Positions 26,198 to 35,887 are shown, counted from the first letter of the stretch. The stretch is DNA of 64,000 bases from Thalassospira sp. ER-Se-21-Dark (GCF_017922435.1 NZ_VDEZ01000004.1:186001-250000); one strand, 5' to 3'. The notes: a model not told the origin generated them from the sequence alone. Made by a program: numbers and translations.

Positions 26198-27769
26198 ATG
26201 TCGTTTCGACTTTCCCGCCGCAAATTTCTTGCCACCAGTGCAACAGCAGGTGCCGCATCCGCCATGGGTGGTTTCTTTATGCCGTCTATTTCCCGTGCTG
26301 CTGATCGCCCGATGATTACCCATGGGGTGCAAAGTGGTGATGTGACCGCCAACACCGCCTGCATATGGGGGCGTGCGGATCGTGCATCACGCATGATTAC
26401 CGAAATCGCAACCACCGAAGGCTTCAAAAATTCGGTCCGTATCCCGCATGTCGATGTCCTGCCCGAACGTGATTTTGCAGGCAAGCTTGCACTGGCCGAT
26501 TTGCCAGCCGGGCAAGATGTTTTTTACAAGATCCATTTCGAAAACCTTGATGACGCACGCGCATCGTCCGAGCCGATCATTGGCCATTTCCGGACCGCAC
26601 CGGCGGCGAAACGCAATATTCGGTTTGGCTGGTCGGGCGACACTGCCGGGCAGGGCTGGGGCATCGATGAAGATCGCGGTGGGATGAAAACCTATGCCAC
26701 CATCGCCAGGCACAACCCTGATTTCTTCATCCATTCCGGTGATACCATCTATGCCGATGGTCCGTTTGCCGAAACCCAGAAAACCCCGGATGGACAGATT
26801 TGGAAAAACATCACCACCGAAGACACCGCCAAGGTTGCCGAAACCATTGATGAGTTTCGCGGCAACTACAAATACAACATGCTTGATCAGCATCTGCGCG
26901 AATTCAACCGTCTGATCCCGGTTTATTATCAATGGGATGACCACGAAGTCACCAACAACTGGTATCCGGGCGAGATGCTGCTTGGCGATGATCGCTACAC
27001 TGAAAAATCAGCATCCCTTCTGGCAGCACGGGCAAACCGTGCATTCCGCGAAATGTTGCCCGTCACCGAACATGCATCCGAACCGGGGCGGGTGTATCGC
27101 AAGGTATCTTATGGTCCGTCCTTGGAAATATTCTTCCTCGATATGCGGACCTATCGCGGCACCAACGATGCCAATAACAGTGCAACACCGACCGAAAATA
27201 CCGACTTCCTTGGTCGCGCGCAGATGGAATGGCTTAAGCGCGGTCTTTTGAATTCCAAGGCGACCTGGAAAGTCATCGCGGCTGACATGCCGATTGGCAT
27301 GATTGTCTATGATGACTGGAAAAACAAAAGCACGTTTGAAAACCTTGCCAACGGCGATGGTGCACCTGCCGGGCGTGAGCTTGAAATTGTTGAACTGCTG
27401 CGCTTTATCAAGAATGCCAAAATCAACAATACGGTCTGGCTGACAGCCGATGTGCATTACACCGCAGCTCATTACTATGACCCGAACAAGGCGCAGTTCC
27501 AGGACTTCGAACCGTTCTGGGAATTCGTATCGGGCCCACTGCATGCCGGGACCTTTGGCCCCAGTGACATGGACAACACGTTCGGTCCACAGGTGAAATT
27601 CACCAAGCACCCAACCAAGGAGCAGGGCGTTAACTTGCCGCCATCTTATGGTTTGCAGTTCTTTGGTCTGGTCGATATTGATGCCGAAACCGAGCAGTTC
27701 CGCGTGTCGCTTCGTGATGTTGCCGACGAAGAACTTTATACTGTAACGCTTGATCCTGTTTTTGGCTGA
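26198..27769 (+). CDS. phoD: PhoD-family alkaline phosphatase/phosphodiesterase
   Basis: A 523-residue secreted phosphatase that releases phosphate from organic esters when phosphate is scarce. It carries a Tat signal (SRRKFLATSATAG) followed by a Phytase-like N-terminal beta domain and the PhoD metallophosphatase core. Metal-binding blocks include HSGDTIYADGP, YYQWDDHEVTNNWYPGE, the catalytic-region FFLDMRTYRG, and WLTADVHYTAAHYYDP near the C-terminus. These enzymes typically use iron and calcium. The ATG at 26198 has AAGAGGG upstream. The candidate Pho box suggests PhoB control. Confidence 0.93.
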   Translation: MSFRLSRRKFLATSATAGAASAMGGFFMPSISRAADRPMITHGVQSGDVTANTACIWGRADRASRMITEIATTEGFKNSVRIPHVDVLPERDFAGKLALADLPAGQDVFYKIHFENLDDARASSEPIIGHFRTAPAAKRNIRFGWSGDTAGQGWGIDEDRGGMKTYATIARHNPDFFIHSGDTIYADGPFAETQKTPDGQIWKNITTEDTAKVAETIDEFRGNYKYNMLDQHLREFNRLIPVYYQWDDHEVTNNWYPGEMLLGDDRYTEKSASLLAARANRAFREMLPVTEHASEPGRVYRKVSYGPSLEIFFLDMRTYRGTNDANNSATPTENTDFLGRAQMEWLKRGLLNSKATWKVIAADMPIGMIVYDDWKNKSTFENLANGDGAPAGRELEIVELLRFIKNAKINNTVWLTADVHYTAAHYYDPNKAQFQDFEPFWEFVSGPLHAGTFGPSDMDNTFGPQVKFTKHPTKEQGVNLPPSYGLQFFGLVDIDAETEQFRVSLRDVADEELYTVTLDPVFG

Positions 27770-27800
27770 TCCCTTATCAGACCATCTGAGCTTTGTTGCG

Positions 27801-27831
27801 AAACCCGGCACAAATTCTGTGTCGGGTTTTT
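27801..27831 (+). terminator. Intrinsic terminator after phoD
   Basis: AACCCGGCACA, a 5-base loop and TGTGTCGGGTT (one G-T pair) followed by TTT. Confidence 0.8.
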
Positions 27832-27940
27832 GCATGGTTGCAGGGGTTTCAAGCGGGACAAAAACTGTTATAAGCCACGCCGACATTGCCGCATCTTTGA
27901 TGTGGCAAAACAGATTTTCAGACGAATAACGGAGACATCA

Positions 27941-29069
27941 ATGCGCGCCGAAGCACAGGCATTGGTCGATGAAATCAAGCAGTCGATGGCACTGCTGAGG
28001 AGGCATCTTTGACTGGGATAACGCTCTTAGACGCCTCGACGAACTGAACGCACTTGCCGAAGACCCGACCCTTTGGGACGATGCGGCAAACGCGCAGAAA
28101 GTCATGCGTGAACGTACCCAGCTTGATGACGCCATCAATGGTTATAAAAAGCTCGCCCAAGAGCTTGAAGACAGTGTTGGTCTGATCGAACTCGGCGAAG
28201 CCGAAGGCGATAACGAAACCGTCGAAGAGGCCGAAGAGGTTCTGCGCTCGATCCGCGACATCGCGGCAAAGCGTGAACTTGAAAGCCTGCTTTCGGGCGA
28301 GGCCGATGGCAATGATGCCTATCTCGAAATTCATGCCGGCGCCGGCGGAACCGAAGCCCAGGATTGGGCATCGATGCTGGCGCGCATGTATTATCGTTGG
28401 GCTGAGTCCAAGGGCTACAAGCTTGAGATGCTTGAAGAAAGTGATGGCGAGGAAGCTGGTATCAAATCGGTGACCTACAAGATCACGGGTCATAATGCCT
28501 ATGGCTGGCTCAAGAACGAGGTGGGTGTGCATCGTCTGGTGCGTATTTCGCCCTATGACAGTTCCGCACGTCGCCATACCAGCTTCTCGTCGGTTTGGGT
28601 CTATCCGGTGATTGACGACGATATCGAAATTGAAATCCTTGATAAGGATCTTCGTGTCGATACGTACCGTGCATCGGGTGCCGGTGGTCAGCACGTTAAC
28701 AGAACCGATTCTGCTGTGCGTATCACCCATATCCCGACCGGCATCGTTGCCCAGTGTCAGAACGACCGTTCGCAGCACAAAAACCGCGACACGGCGATGA
28801 AGATGCTTAAAGCCCGCCTGTATGAGGCAGAGCTTCAAAAACGCGAAGCCGAGGCACAAGCCGTCGAAGACAGCAAAACCGATATCGGTTGGGGCCATCA
28901 GATCCGCTCCTACGTCCTGCAGCCTTATCAGATGATCAAGGATCTGCGCACGGGCACGGAAACGTCTGATACCCAGGGCGTTCTGAACGGCGATCTTGAT
29001 GCCTTTATGGCCGCGGCCCTTGCTGCCAAGGTCACCGGATCGGCCGGGGAAATCGAAGATATCGACTGA
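27941..29069 (+). CDS. prfB: Peptide chain release factor 2, with programmed +1 frameshift
   Basis: RF2 ends translation at UGA and UAA. The gene is read as 27941-28009 joined to 28011-29069, giving 375 residues. The first 23 codons run [19 protein letters not shown] onward to a CTT codon followed by an in-frame TGA (28010-28012); skipping one base continues as [18 protein letters not shown]. The second part holds the stop-codon recognition motif SPYDSS-type ([16 protein letters not shown]) and the GGQ catalytic loop [18 protein letters not shown] callers that ignore frameshifts give a truncated start at 28104. Autoregulation follows: low RF2 favours shifting and so more RF2. Confidence 0.97.
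27998..28013 (+). promoter_or_regulatory. prfB programmed frameshift site
   Basis: AGGAGG (27998-28003), a 3-base spacer CAT, then CTT-TGA-C. This is the same layout as E. coli (AGGGGG-TAT-CTT-TGA-C): an internal Shine-Dalgarno sequence three bases before the slippery codon, and TGA followed by C, a weak stop. Confidence 0.97.
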
Positions 29070-29100
29070 TCGGTTATCCTGAACCACCTGCATTTGAAAT

Positions 29101-29131
29101 CACCCCGTCCGGATTTGGCGGGGTGTTTTTT
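29101..29131 (+). terminator. Intrinsic terminator after prfB
   Basis: CACCCCG and CGGGGTG with inner CC/GG pairs, followed by six Ts. The stretch from here to 29323 shows no other feature I can support. Confidence 0.85.
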
Positions 29132-29323
29132 GTTTTGTGATGGTCAAACTGGCAGAAAATCGTAAATCGAGCGCAAATATCCCATTTCTGTCACAGAATT
29201 GCCGGATATCTCTGCAACAGTGTGGTCAAGCGCGATCTGTCGCATACAACAAAACACCCGGGTAATACGGGACACGGGCAGGTCGTGCGGAGCAAACATC
29301 CATACTCTCACGGGAAGATCCAA

Positions 29324-29578
29324 ATGGCCCATCAGTCCCATGGTCCGGTCGCGGTCGGCGACCAGTTCAAACTCGCTACACCCAACGGTCCGATTTTCGA
29401 AGTCATCAAAATCCGCGAAATGGCCCCGGTTGATCATGCGCTGATCACCAAGGTACGGGATCAGAAATCCCCGACGTTGATTGCGATCACCACCTTGCTT
29501 GATCGTGATTTCTATATTCCGGTTCCGCCGGAAAGGCGCCAGATGCCCGATAATGACGGCATATTGCGCGGTCTTTGA
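29324..29578 (+). CDS. Small hypothetical protein, 84 aa
   Basis: I do not recognise this protein. It starts with ATG at 29324 behind GGGAAG and reads MAHQSHGPVAVGDQFKLATP, then a beta-rich core (GPIFEVIKIREM, HALITKVRDQKSPTLIAITTLLD) and a polar tail. It has no signal peptide or membrane span. Compact beta-strand alternation suggests a small barrel-like cytoplasmic protein. An imperfect inverted repeat (CGTATC/GATACG, 29592-29619) follows. Codon usage is like that of the neighbours. Confidence 0.6.
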   Translation: MAHQSHGPVAVGDQFKLATPNGPIFEVIKIREMAPVDHALITKVRDQKSPTLIAITTLLDRDFYIPVPPERRQMPDNDGILRGL

Positions 29579-29696
29579 TTGTAAAGCGTATCGATAGGCT
29601 GTTTAGCGCCCATTGATACGAAAAACAGGTTGGCTTGGCGGCCCGGACGCGATGAAATAGCAGCATGTAAAATCACCGCCATCCGGGACCGCCAAC

Positions 29697-30302
29697 ATGA
29701 CCGATGCCAACGCTGATCAGAATATCCTCAACCGACTGTTTTCCGTGCTAGAGGACGACATTCTGCCCAAAACCCGTGCCGGTGTATCGGGCGGCAACAA
29801 ACTGTTTGGTGCGGCGATCCTGCGCAAGGATGACCTTTCGCTGGTCATTGCCGAAACCAACAATGAAACCGAAAATCCGCTTTGGCATGGCGAGGTCCAT
29901 TGTCTGAAGCGGTTCTATGAAATGCCCTCCGATCAGCGACCGGCGACGTCGGAGCTAATTTTTCTTTCGACGCATGAGCCGTGCTCCATGTGTTTGTCGG
30001 CCATCACATGGGCCGGGTTTGATAATTTCTATTATTTCTTCTCGTATGAAGATTCGCGTGATGCCTTTGCCATTCCCCATGATCTGAAAATCATGAAGGA
30101 GGTCTTCACCCTTGAGGATGGCGAATACAACAAATCCAATGCCTTCTGGGATAGCCATTCCATGATGGGCATGGTTGCGGAGCAGCCCGACGATCAGAAG
30201 GCCGCCTATGTGACGCGCGCCAAGGTAATTTCAGATGAATATGACCGGCTGTCGGCCCAGTATCAGGACAGCAAATCTGATAACGACATTCCGCTGAACT
30301 AA
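29697..30302 (+). CDS. Cytidine/deoxycytidylate deaminase-family protein
   Basis: A 201-residue zinc-dependent nucleoside or nucleobase deaminase. The zinc site is visible: HGE in WHGEVHCLKRF (His ligand plus catalytic Glu) and PCSMC in STHEPCSMCLSAITWAGF. In most relatives the first motif is HAE; Gly replaces Ala here. The C-terminal third is an extra helical region (KAAYVTRAKVISDEYDRLSA) absent from TadA, so it is unlikely to be the essential tRNA deaminase; guanine or another base is possible. The ATG at 29697 lies close after GGGACCGCCAAC. It is convergent with a chemoreceptor gene. Confidence 0.85.
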   Translation: MTDANADQNILNRLFSVLEDDILPKTRAGVSGGNKLFGAAILRKDDLSLVIAETNNETENPLWHGEVHCLKRFYEMPSDQRPATSELIFLSTHEPCSMCLSAITWAGFDNFYYFFSYEDSRDAFAIPHDLKIMKEVFTLEDGEYNKSNAFWDSHSMMGMVAEQPDDQKAAYVTRAKVISDEYDRLSAQYQDSKSDNDIPLN

Positions 30303-30327
30303 GCCCAACGTAAGCCCTAAACGCACG

Positions 30328-30362
30328 AAAAACGCGCCCCACTGTCAAGCGGGGCGCGTTTT
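30328..30362. terminator. Bidirectional terminator between the deaminase and chemoreceptor genes
   Basis: AAAACGCGCCCC and GGGGCGCGTTTT around about 10 bases, with A/T runs on both sides. Confidence 0.88.
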
Positions 30363-30382
30363 GGTATTTCCGGGCAGTTTGA

Positions 30383-32521
30383 TCAGGCGGCACGAACCGT
30401 TGCGATGAAGCTGTCGACTTCTTTGCCAAGGCGGGTGGCCGATTTTGAAAGCTCTTGGGCGCTGGCAAGGACCTGGGTTGCGGAATGGCTTCCTTCGTTT
30501 GCCGCCTTGGTGACATCGCCAATCGCATTGGTCACTTCTTGGGTGCCGTTGGCGGCCAGTGCGATGTTATGGCTAATCTCGTTCGTGGCGGCGTCCTGCT
30601 GCTCAACTGCTGCTGAAATCACGGTCGAGCTTTGCTTGTTGTTTTCAATGACATCGCTGATTTCATCAACCGCGGTGACCATTGTGTTGGTAATGCCCTG
30701 TACCTTTTCGATCTGGGCGGTGATGTTTTCGGTCGCACGCGCCGTCTGGTTGGCCAGATTTTTGACTTCCTGTGCGACAACGACAAACCCCTTGCCGGCA
30801 TCCCCTGCGCGTGCTGCCTCAATGGTGGCGTTCAGGGCGAGCAGGTTGGTTTGCTCGGCAATGTCCTGAATCAGTTCCACCACGCTGGAAATTTCGCGTA
30901 CAGCCTCTGCAAGTCCGTTTGCCGTTTCGCGGGTCGAACTTGCGGTTTCTGTGGCCCGGGTGGTTATGTTGGTTGCGTTCTGGACCTGCGCGCTGATTTC
31001 GCGAATGGATGCTGCCATCTCTTCGCAGGCAGATGCCACCGTTTCGACATTTGTACTGGCAAGGCCAGACGCATTTGACACAGACGTTGCCTGTGCATTG
31101 GTCTGTTCCATTATCGCGGTAAGGCCCTGGGCGGTTGCCTCAAGTTCGGTTGCCGCAGACGCCACAACTTTGACAATCGTGCCGACATTGTCCTGAAACG
31201 CATCGGCAAGCTTGTTCATTTGTTCGCGCTTTTCTTTGGCGGCCTGCACCTTGGTTTGCTCGGCTTCGGCCTCAAGTTCCCTCGCGCGGATCATATTCTT
31301 TTTAAAGACTTCCGTTGCCTTGGCGATGTCGCCAATTTCATCAGGACGATCGGTGCCAAAGACTTCGGTATCAAGCTTGCCATCAGCAAGGGTGCCAAGG
31401 TTGCCGACAATTTTTTTGATCGGCTGGGTCACCGAACGCGCAAAGAGGATACTCGCAGCGATGCCAAGCAATGCCAAAAGGCCGACAATCACAGCCGCAA
31501 TCATCAGGGCGCGATAAACCGGGGCAAATGCCTCGGCAGTGTCAATCTCGCCCAGAACAATCCAGTCGACCCCATTGAACTGGATCGGCATATAGGCCGA
31601 AATTACCGGGACGCCGCGGTAATCAACAATTTCGTGAATGCCGCTATTGCCTGCCAATGCATCGCGGGTTGCATCCTCGTTCACACGGGTTTTAAGGATC
31701 GTGCTTTCCTCGGAAAACCGGGAGTCACTCCGCATCAACCCATCTTCACCCACGATATATGTTTCACCACTTTCGCCCATACCAACCGATGCATTCATGA
31801 TGCTGTTGATGCGTGAAATCGGCATCTGGAATGCAATCACGCCAAGCAATTCGCCTGCTTCAGACCGGACTTGATGGGCGATGAAACTGGCCGGGGCATC
31901 AGCACTGGGTGCATAGGGGCTGAAATCGGTAAAGGCGATGTCCTTGGGGGAATTCAGCTCCAGTGTATCGCGAAATACCCGGCCCAGATCGGTCTCCGCC
32001 CATTCGCCTGTTTTAAGGTTGGTGGCAAAGTCCGCCTCCTTGAAGACGGAATAGACAAGCTCCCCATCGGCACGGATCAGGAAGATGTCGTAATAGCCCT
32101 TGAGTTCAAGAAACTTCCGGAAATGCGGGTGATAGGTCCGGTGGGCCTGGCTCCAGTCCGATCCATCCCCGGCATCGGTCAGCAAATGCTTTTCGCCAAG
32201 CGGGTGGCTGTTCTCGGTGATGTAAAGGTTTTTCAGGGTGGCCATCGGGTTGCCATCCAGCTGTTCCCAGCTTCGGGAAAAAGCGTTTAGCGCATCGCGG
32301 GTAAAGCCACTATCTGCCTCGATAGTTAGATCATCTTGGATCGTTTGCAGATAAGACTGGATAGACTCTTTACGAGCATTTGTGAGTGCCAAAAGCTTGC
32401 TCTGAACTTCGGTTTTCTGGGTCACCCAAAGTTCAAATGACAAAATTCCGCCAGCGCTCAATGCCGACAGCAAGATCAGACCTGCAATCATCGTCGGCAG
32501 CTTCACCGAAATACGCTTCAT
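30383..32521 (-). CDS. Methyl-accepting chemotaxis protein with dCache sensor domain
   Basis: From the ATG at 32521 (AGAGGAAG upstream) the product has 712 residues. TM1 is about 8-30, a double Cache periplasmic domain about 35-290 (GYYDIFLIRADGELVYSVFKE in part, then GESGETYIVGEDGLMRSDSRF), TM2 about 305-327, HAMP about 328-380, and the signalling domain ends DSFIATVRAA. The tip reads [20 protein letters not shown]. dCache receptors usually bind small organic ligands such as amino acids or carboxylates; the ligand here is not evident. It is a single gene, convergent with the deaminase. Confidence 0.94.
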   Translation of the reverse strand: MKRISVKLPTMIAGLILLSALSAGGILSFELWVTQKTEVQSKLLALTNARKESIQSYLQTIQDDLTIEADSGFTRDALNAFSRSWEQLDGNPMATLKNLYITENSHPLGEKHLLTDAGDGSDWSQAHRTYHPHFRKFLELKGYYDIFLIRADGELVYSVFKEADFATNLKTGEWAETDLGRVFRDTLELNSPKDIAFTDFSPYAPSADAPASFIAHQVRSEAGELLGVIAFQMPISRINSIMNASVGMGESGETYIVGEDGLMRSDSRFSEESTILKTRVNEDATRDALAGNSGIHEIVDYRGVPVISAYMPIQFNGVDWIVLGEIDTAEAFAPVYRALMIAAVIVGLLALLGIAASILFARSVTQPIKKIVGNLGTLADGKLDTEVFGTDRPDEIGDIAKATEVFKKNMIRARELEAEAEQTKVQAAKEKREQMNKLADAFQDNVGTIVKVVASAATELEATAQGLTAIMEQTNAQATSVSNASGLASTNVETVASACEEMAASIREISAQVQNATNITTRATETASSTRETANGLAEAVREISSVVELIQDIAEQTNLLALNATIEAARAGDAGKGFVVVAQEVKNLANQTARATENITAQIEKVQGITNTMVTAVDEISDVIENNKQSSTVISAAVEQQDAATNEISHNIALAANGTQEVTNAIGDVTKAANEGSHSATQVLASAQELSKSATRLGKEVDSFIATVRAA

Positions 32522-32791
32522 GACACTTCCTCTTAAGTGGTCGATGCCCTTTGTTTGGGTTTTGAAGGGCTTGGGCACATATTATAAAGCAAAAAACTAA
32601 CCTATAGTATAGTAAATTATGTCCTTTTGTGCGGGGTTGTGCCACTTTTTAAGTCTAATGTTCACGTTCTGTGTATTTGATCACTGCGCCCAGATGTAAA
32701 AATCTTGGTATTTCCGCACGTAACAGACTGCCGAGACGTCTGAGTCCGAATCTGGCGAGTTTTATCGAGCAGTTCTGCTAAACTGCGCGGT

Positions 32792-34279
32792 ATGGAACAG
32801 CTCAATAACGATATTTGCTATCAGGCACTCAAGACCCGGGACCGTCGGTTTGACGGGCGGTTTTATACCGCTGTACGGACGACCGGGATTTTCTGTCGCC
32901 CGATTTGTCCGGCCGTCACGCCCAAGCGCGACAATGTGGAATTCTATCCCAGTGCCGAGGCCGCAATTGCCCATGGTTTTCGCCCATGCCTGCGCTGCCG
33001 CCCCGAAGCCGCACCGGGCAGCCCGGCAAGTACCGGTGTGCATGCCACGGTCGTCCGTGCGGTACGTCTGATTGATCAGGGCGTGCTTGAAAATGGCTCG
33101 ATCACCGATCTGGCCGACCGGCTTGGTGTCGGGGACCGGCATTTGCGGCGTATTTTCAAGGAACATACCGGTGTCACCCCGCAAGAACATGCCAAGGCAC
33201 GCCGTCTGTTGCGGGCGCGGCAGTTGATTGTCGATAGCAACCTGACCATGACCGAAATCGCCGACATTGCTGGTTTCGGGAGTTTGCGTCGTTTCAACGA
33301 TGCGATGAAACAGGCTTATGGGCAGGCCCCAACCGCCTTTCGGCGCAGCGTCAAAACCGTTACCCTGGGAAAGCCGGGTTCGAATGATCCGTTTGCCGCG
33401 CGTAATGATGATTTGATTTTACGTCTGCGTGCCCGCCAGCCCTTTGATGCCGAATATCTTCTGAGCTTTTTCCGCGCACGTGCAATTCCGGGCTTGGAAA
33501 CCGTCTGTGAACGCACGTATGCGCGCGGTTTCAAAATTGATGGCAAGCTCGGCTTGATGATCTGTCATTTTAGCGCGGACCAAGCTGGCGTGGATGTCAT
33601 CCTGCGCGGCCCGGCCCGGGAGGCAGTGCTTGAAATCGGTGCAAGGGTGCGCAGACTTTTTGATCTTGATGCCGATGTGCCGTCCATCACAGCACAGTTT
33701 TCCGACGATGCCTTGCTGGCGCCCTTGGTGCAAAAACGCCCCGGTCTGCGCGTGCCCGGATGCTGGGACCGGTTTGAACTCGCCCTTCGAGCCGTTTTGG
33801 GTCAACAGGTTTCGGTGGCAGCGGCACGTACCTTGGCCGGGCGGCTTGTGGCCCGCTTCGGCGATGCCTTGCCCGATGATCTGATCGCTGGGACGGGGAT
33901 CACCCATGTCTTTCCCACGCCGCAAAGTCTGATCGACCAGGAACTGATCCCGATTGGGTTGACCACGCGCCGTGCCCAGACCCTTGCCGACGTGATTGAT
34001 CTGTTTGCCAGACCGGATTGTGATCAGATGTCTGGGGGTGAACTGATTGCCGCCATGACCGCGATCAAGGGCATTGGCCCCTGGACCTTGAACTATTTTG
34101 GCCTGCGCGGGCTTGGGGACCCGGATGCCTTTCCGGCGGCCGATCTTGGCATCCTGAAGGCATCTGGCATGGGCGGCGGGCCGGACAAGGCCAAGGCACT
34201 GGAAAGCATTTCGGAAAACTGGCGGCCATGGCGGGCATATGCCGCGCAATATCTTTGGTCCGCATTGGAAGGAGAATGA
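32792..34279 (+). CDS. alkA: Ada-AlkA fusion: methyl-phosphotriester sensor/AraC regulator plus 3-methyladenine DNA glycosylase
   Basis: A 495-residue three-part protein for the adaptive response to alkylation. Residues 1-80 are the Ada zinc domain with Cys35, Cys39, Cys66 and Cys69 (FCRPIC and PCLRC); Cys35 corresponds to the residue that takes a methyl group from phosphotriesters. Residues about 90-190 are an AraC-type HTH (EIADIAGFGSLRRFNDAMKQ). Residues about 205-495 are an AlkA glycosylase with the HhH motif IKGIGPWTLNYFGLR and the catalytic Asp in FPAADLG. The Cys321-type O6-methylguanine methyltransferase is separate: it is the next gene, whose ATG follows 3 bases later. Methylated Ada domain should activate this operon. 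Confidence 0.94.
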   Translation: MEQLNNDICYQALKTRDRRFDGRFYTAVRTTGIFCRPICPAVTPKRDNVEFYPSAEAAIAHGFRPCLRCRPEAAPGSPASTGVHATVVRAVRLIDQGVLENGSITDLADRLGVGDRHLRRIFKEHTGVTPQEHAKARRLLRARQLIVDSNLTMTEIADIAGFGSLRRFNDAMKQAYGQAPTAFRRSVKTVTLGKPGSNDPFAARNDDLILRLRARQPFDAEYLLSFFRARAIPGLETVCERTYARGFKIDGKLGLMICHFSADQAGVDVILRGPAREAVLEIGARVRRLFDLDADVPSITAQFSDDALLAPLVQKRPGLRVPGCWDRFELALRAVLGQQVSVAAARTLAGRLVARFGDALPDDLIAGTGITHVFPTPQSLIDQELIPIGLTTRRAQTLADVIDLFARPDCDQMSGGELIAAMTAIKGIGPWTLNYFGLRGLGDPDAFPAADLGILKASGMGGGPDKAKALESISENWRPWRAYAAQYLWSALEGE

Positions 34280-34281
34280 CG

Positions 34282-34803
34282 ATGTCCACCCAAATCAACG
34301 TCGTGCGTTATGCCAGCCCGATCGGGAAACTGTCGCTCGCCTCGATTGATGGCAAACTGGTGCATCTTGATTTCGAAGACAATGATGATCGCCTGAAAAC
34401 CATTCAGACACGACGGTTCAAGAACCTTGAATGGACGGAGGGCGGCGCGGCACCAGACCCGGTCACTGACTGGCTGGATGGCTATTTTGCCGGATCTGTC
34501 GGCGTGCTGCCGATCGATGCGATCAACATGGTCGGGACGGCGTTTCAGAAATCGGTTTGGGATGCCTTGGTCAATATCCCGAGTGGCAAAAGCGTTTCAT
34601 ACGCCGGGCTGGCTGATCAGCTTGGCAACCCCAAGGCGGTTCGGGCGGTGGCGCGGGCCAACGCTCTGAACCCGGTATCAATCATTGTGCCGTGTCATCG
34701 GGTGATCGGATCGAACGGCACATTGACCGGCTATGCCGGTGGGCTTGATCGCAAGAAATGGTTACTCGATCACGAAGCCGCCATGCTGGCCAAGGCGGCC
34801 TGA
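34282..34803 (+). CDS. ogt: Methylated-DNA--[protein]-cysteine S-methyltransferase
   Basis: Suicide repair protein that moves the methyl group of O6-methylguanine onto its own Cys. The 173-residue product has the active-site motif PCHRVIG in VSIIVPCHRVIGSNGTLTGY, the DNA-binding helix-turn-helix region SYAGLADQLGNPKAVRAVARA, and FQKSVWDAL. The start ATG at 34282 has GGAG seven bases upstream. An earlier ATG at 34276 overlaps the ada-alkA stop as ATGA but is too close to the Shine-Dalgarno sequence. It is co-transcribed with ada-alkA and closed by a terminator. Confidence 0.95.
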   Translation: MSTQINVVRYASPIGKLSLASIDGKLVHLDFEDNDDRLKTIQTRRFKNLEWTEGGAAPDPVTDWLDGYFAGSVGVLPIDAINMVGTAFQKSVWDALVNIPSGKSVSYAGLADQLGNPKAVRAVARANALNPVSIIVPCHRVIGSNGTLTGYAGGLDRKKWLLDHEAAMLAKAA

Positions 34804-34812
34804 ACCCAAAAG

Positions 34813-34839
34813 AAAAGGCTGCCGGATGGCAGCCTTTTT
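34813..34839. terminator. Terminator between ogt and the alcohol dehydrogenase gene
   Basis: AAAAGGCTGCC, a GGAT loop and GGCAGCCTTTTT. Confidence 0.88.
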
Positions 34840-34864
34840 GCAGTCGAAATAGTGCCTTAGTCGA

Positions 34865-35887
34865 TCAGATCGACATGACAATACGGCCATCGATCTTGCC
34901 ATCGCGCATGCGATCAAAGATCGAGTTGATGTTTTCCATCGGCTCGGTCGTGAAGTGGGAATTCACCTTGCCGTCACCGGCGAAATCAAGGGCTTCCTGA
35001 AGATCAGCTCGGGTGCCGACGATTGATCCACGGATGGTCTTGCGTGACAGGACCGTATCGAAAATATCTAGCTCGAACGTTCCGGGCGGCAGGCCGCACA
35101 GTGCCATGGTGCCGCCACGGCCCAGCATGCCTACACCCTGTTTGAAGGCAGCCCGCGACACGGCGGTGACAAGCACGCCATTCGCACCGCCCATCTGTTT
35201 TTGCACTTCGGAAACAACGTCGGTTTCGGCCGCGTTCAGCGTCCAGTCCGCACCAAGGTCTTTGGCGAGTTGAAGTTTCTCGTCGGCAATGTCAACAGCG
35301 ATAACTTTCATGCCCATCGCCTTGGCGTATTGAACCGCCATATGACCAAGTCCACCGACACCGGAAATCACCACGGTTTCGCCCGGTTTGCATTCGGTTT
35401 CCTTAAGCCCCTTATAGACCGTGACCCCGGCACAAAGCACCGGGGCTGCATTGCCAAAGTCAAGCGGATCGGGCAGGTGGCCAACATAATTCGGGTCGGC
35501 CAGAACATATTCGGCAAAGCCGCCATTCACCGAATAACCGGTATTAAGCTGCTCGCCGCAAAGCGTTTCCCAACCCGTAACGCAGTGATGGCAGTGCCCG
35601 CAGGCGGAATGCAGCCATGGCACACCAACACGGTCGCCTTCCTTGACGGATGTCACACCTTCGCCCACTTCGGCAACAATGCCGACACCCTCGTGGCCCG
35701 GAATAAAGGGCGGGTTCGGTTTGACCGGCCAGTCGCCTTCGGCCGCGTGAAGGTCGGTATGACAGACACCGGATGCTTCGATCTTGACCAGGATTTTTCC
35801 CGGCGTGACCTTGGGTACGGTGACTTCTTCAATCGACAGCGGCTTGCCAAACGCCCGAACGACGGCGGCTTTCATGGTGGAGGGCAT
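34865..35887 (-). CDS. adhP: Zinc-dependent alcohol dehydrogenase (AdhP/AdhA type)
   Basis: A 340-residue medium-chain dehydrogenase, most likely NAD-dependent oxidation of ethanol and similar primary alcohols. Catalytic zinc ligands are the Cys in ASGVCHTDLHAAEGDW and the His of PGHEGVG, with a later Cys in APVLCAGVTVYKG. The structural zinc lobe has four Cys (CGHCHHCVTGWETLC). The Rossmann motif is SGVGGLGHMAVQYAKAMG. The ATG at 35887 has AAGGAG eight bases upstream and gives the family start MPSTMKAAVV. It is a single gene. Confidence 0.93.
   Translation of the reverse strand: MPSTMKAAVVRAFGKPLSIEEVTVPKVTPGKILVKIEASGVCHTDLHAAEGDWPVKPNPPFIPGHEGVGIVAEVGEGVTSVKEGDRVGVPWLHSACGHCHHCVTGWETLCGEQLNTGYSVNGGFAEYVLADPNYVGHLPDPLDFGNAAPVLCAGVTVYKGLKETECKPGETVVISGVGGLGHMAVQYAKAMGMKVIAVDIADEKLQLAKDLGADWTLNAAETDVVSEVQKQMGGANGVLVTAVSRAAFKQGVGMLGRGGTMALCGLPPGTFELDIFDTVLSRKTIRGSIVGTRADLQEALDFAGDGKVNSHFTTEPMENINSIFDRMRDGKIDGRIVMSI

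Noticed and set aside
28104-29069. prfB as a gene starting at 28104
   Set aside because: RF2 N-terminal sequence continues upstream through the frameshift site; the internal start is an artefact of the in-frame TGA.
32600-32660. Sigma-54 promoter for the dCache chemoreceptor on the minus strand
   Set aside because: TGGCACAACCCCGC has GG and GC only 9 bases apart; RpoN requires 10.
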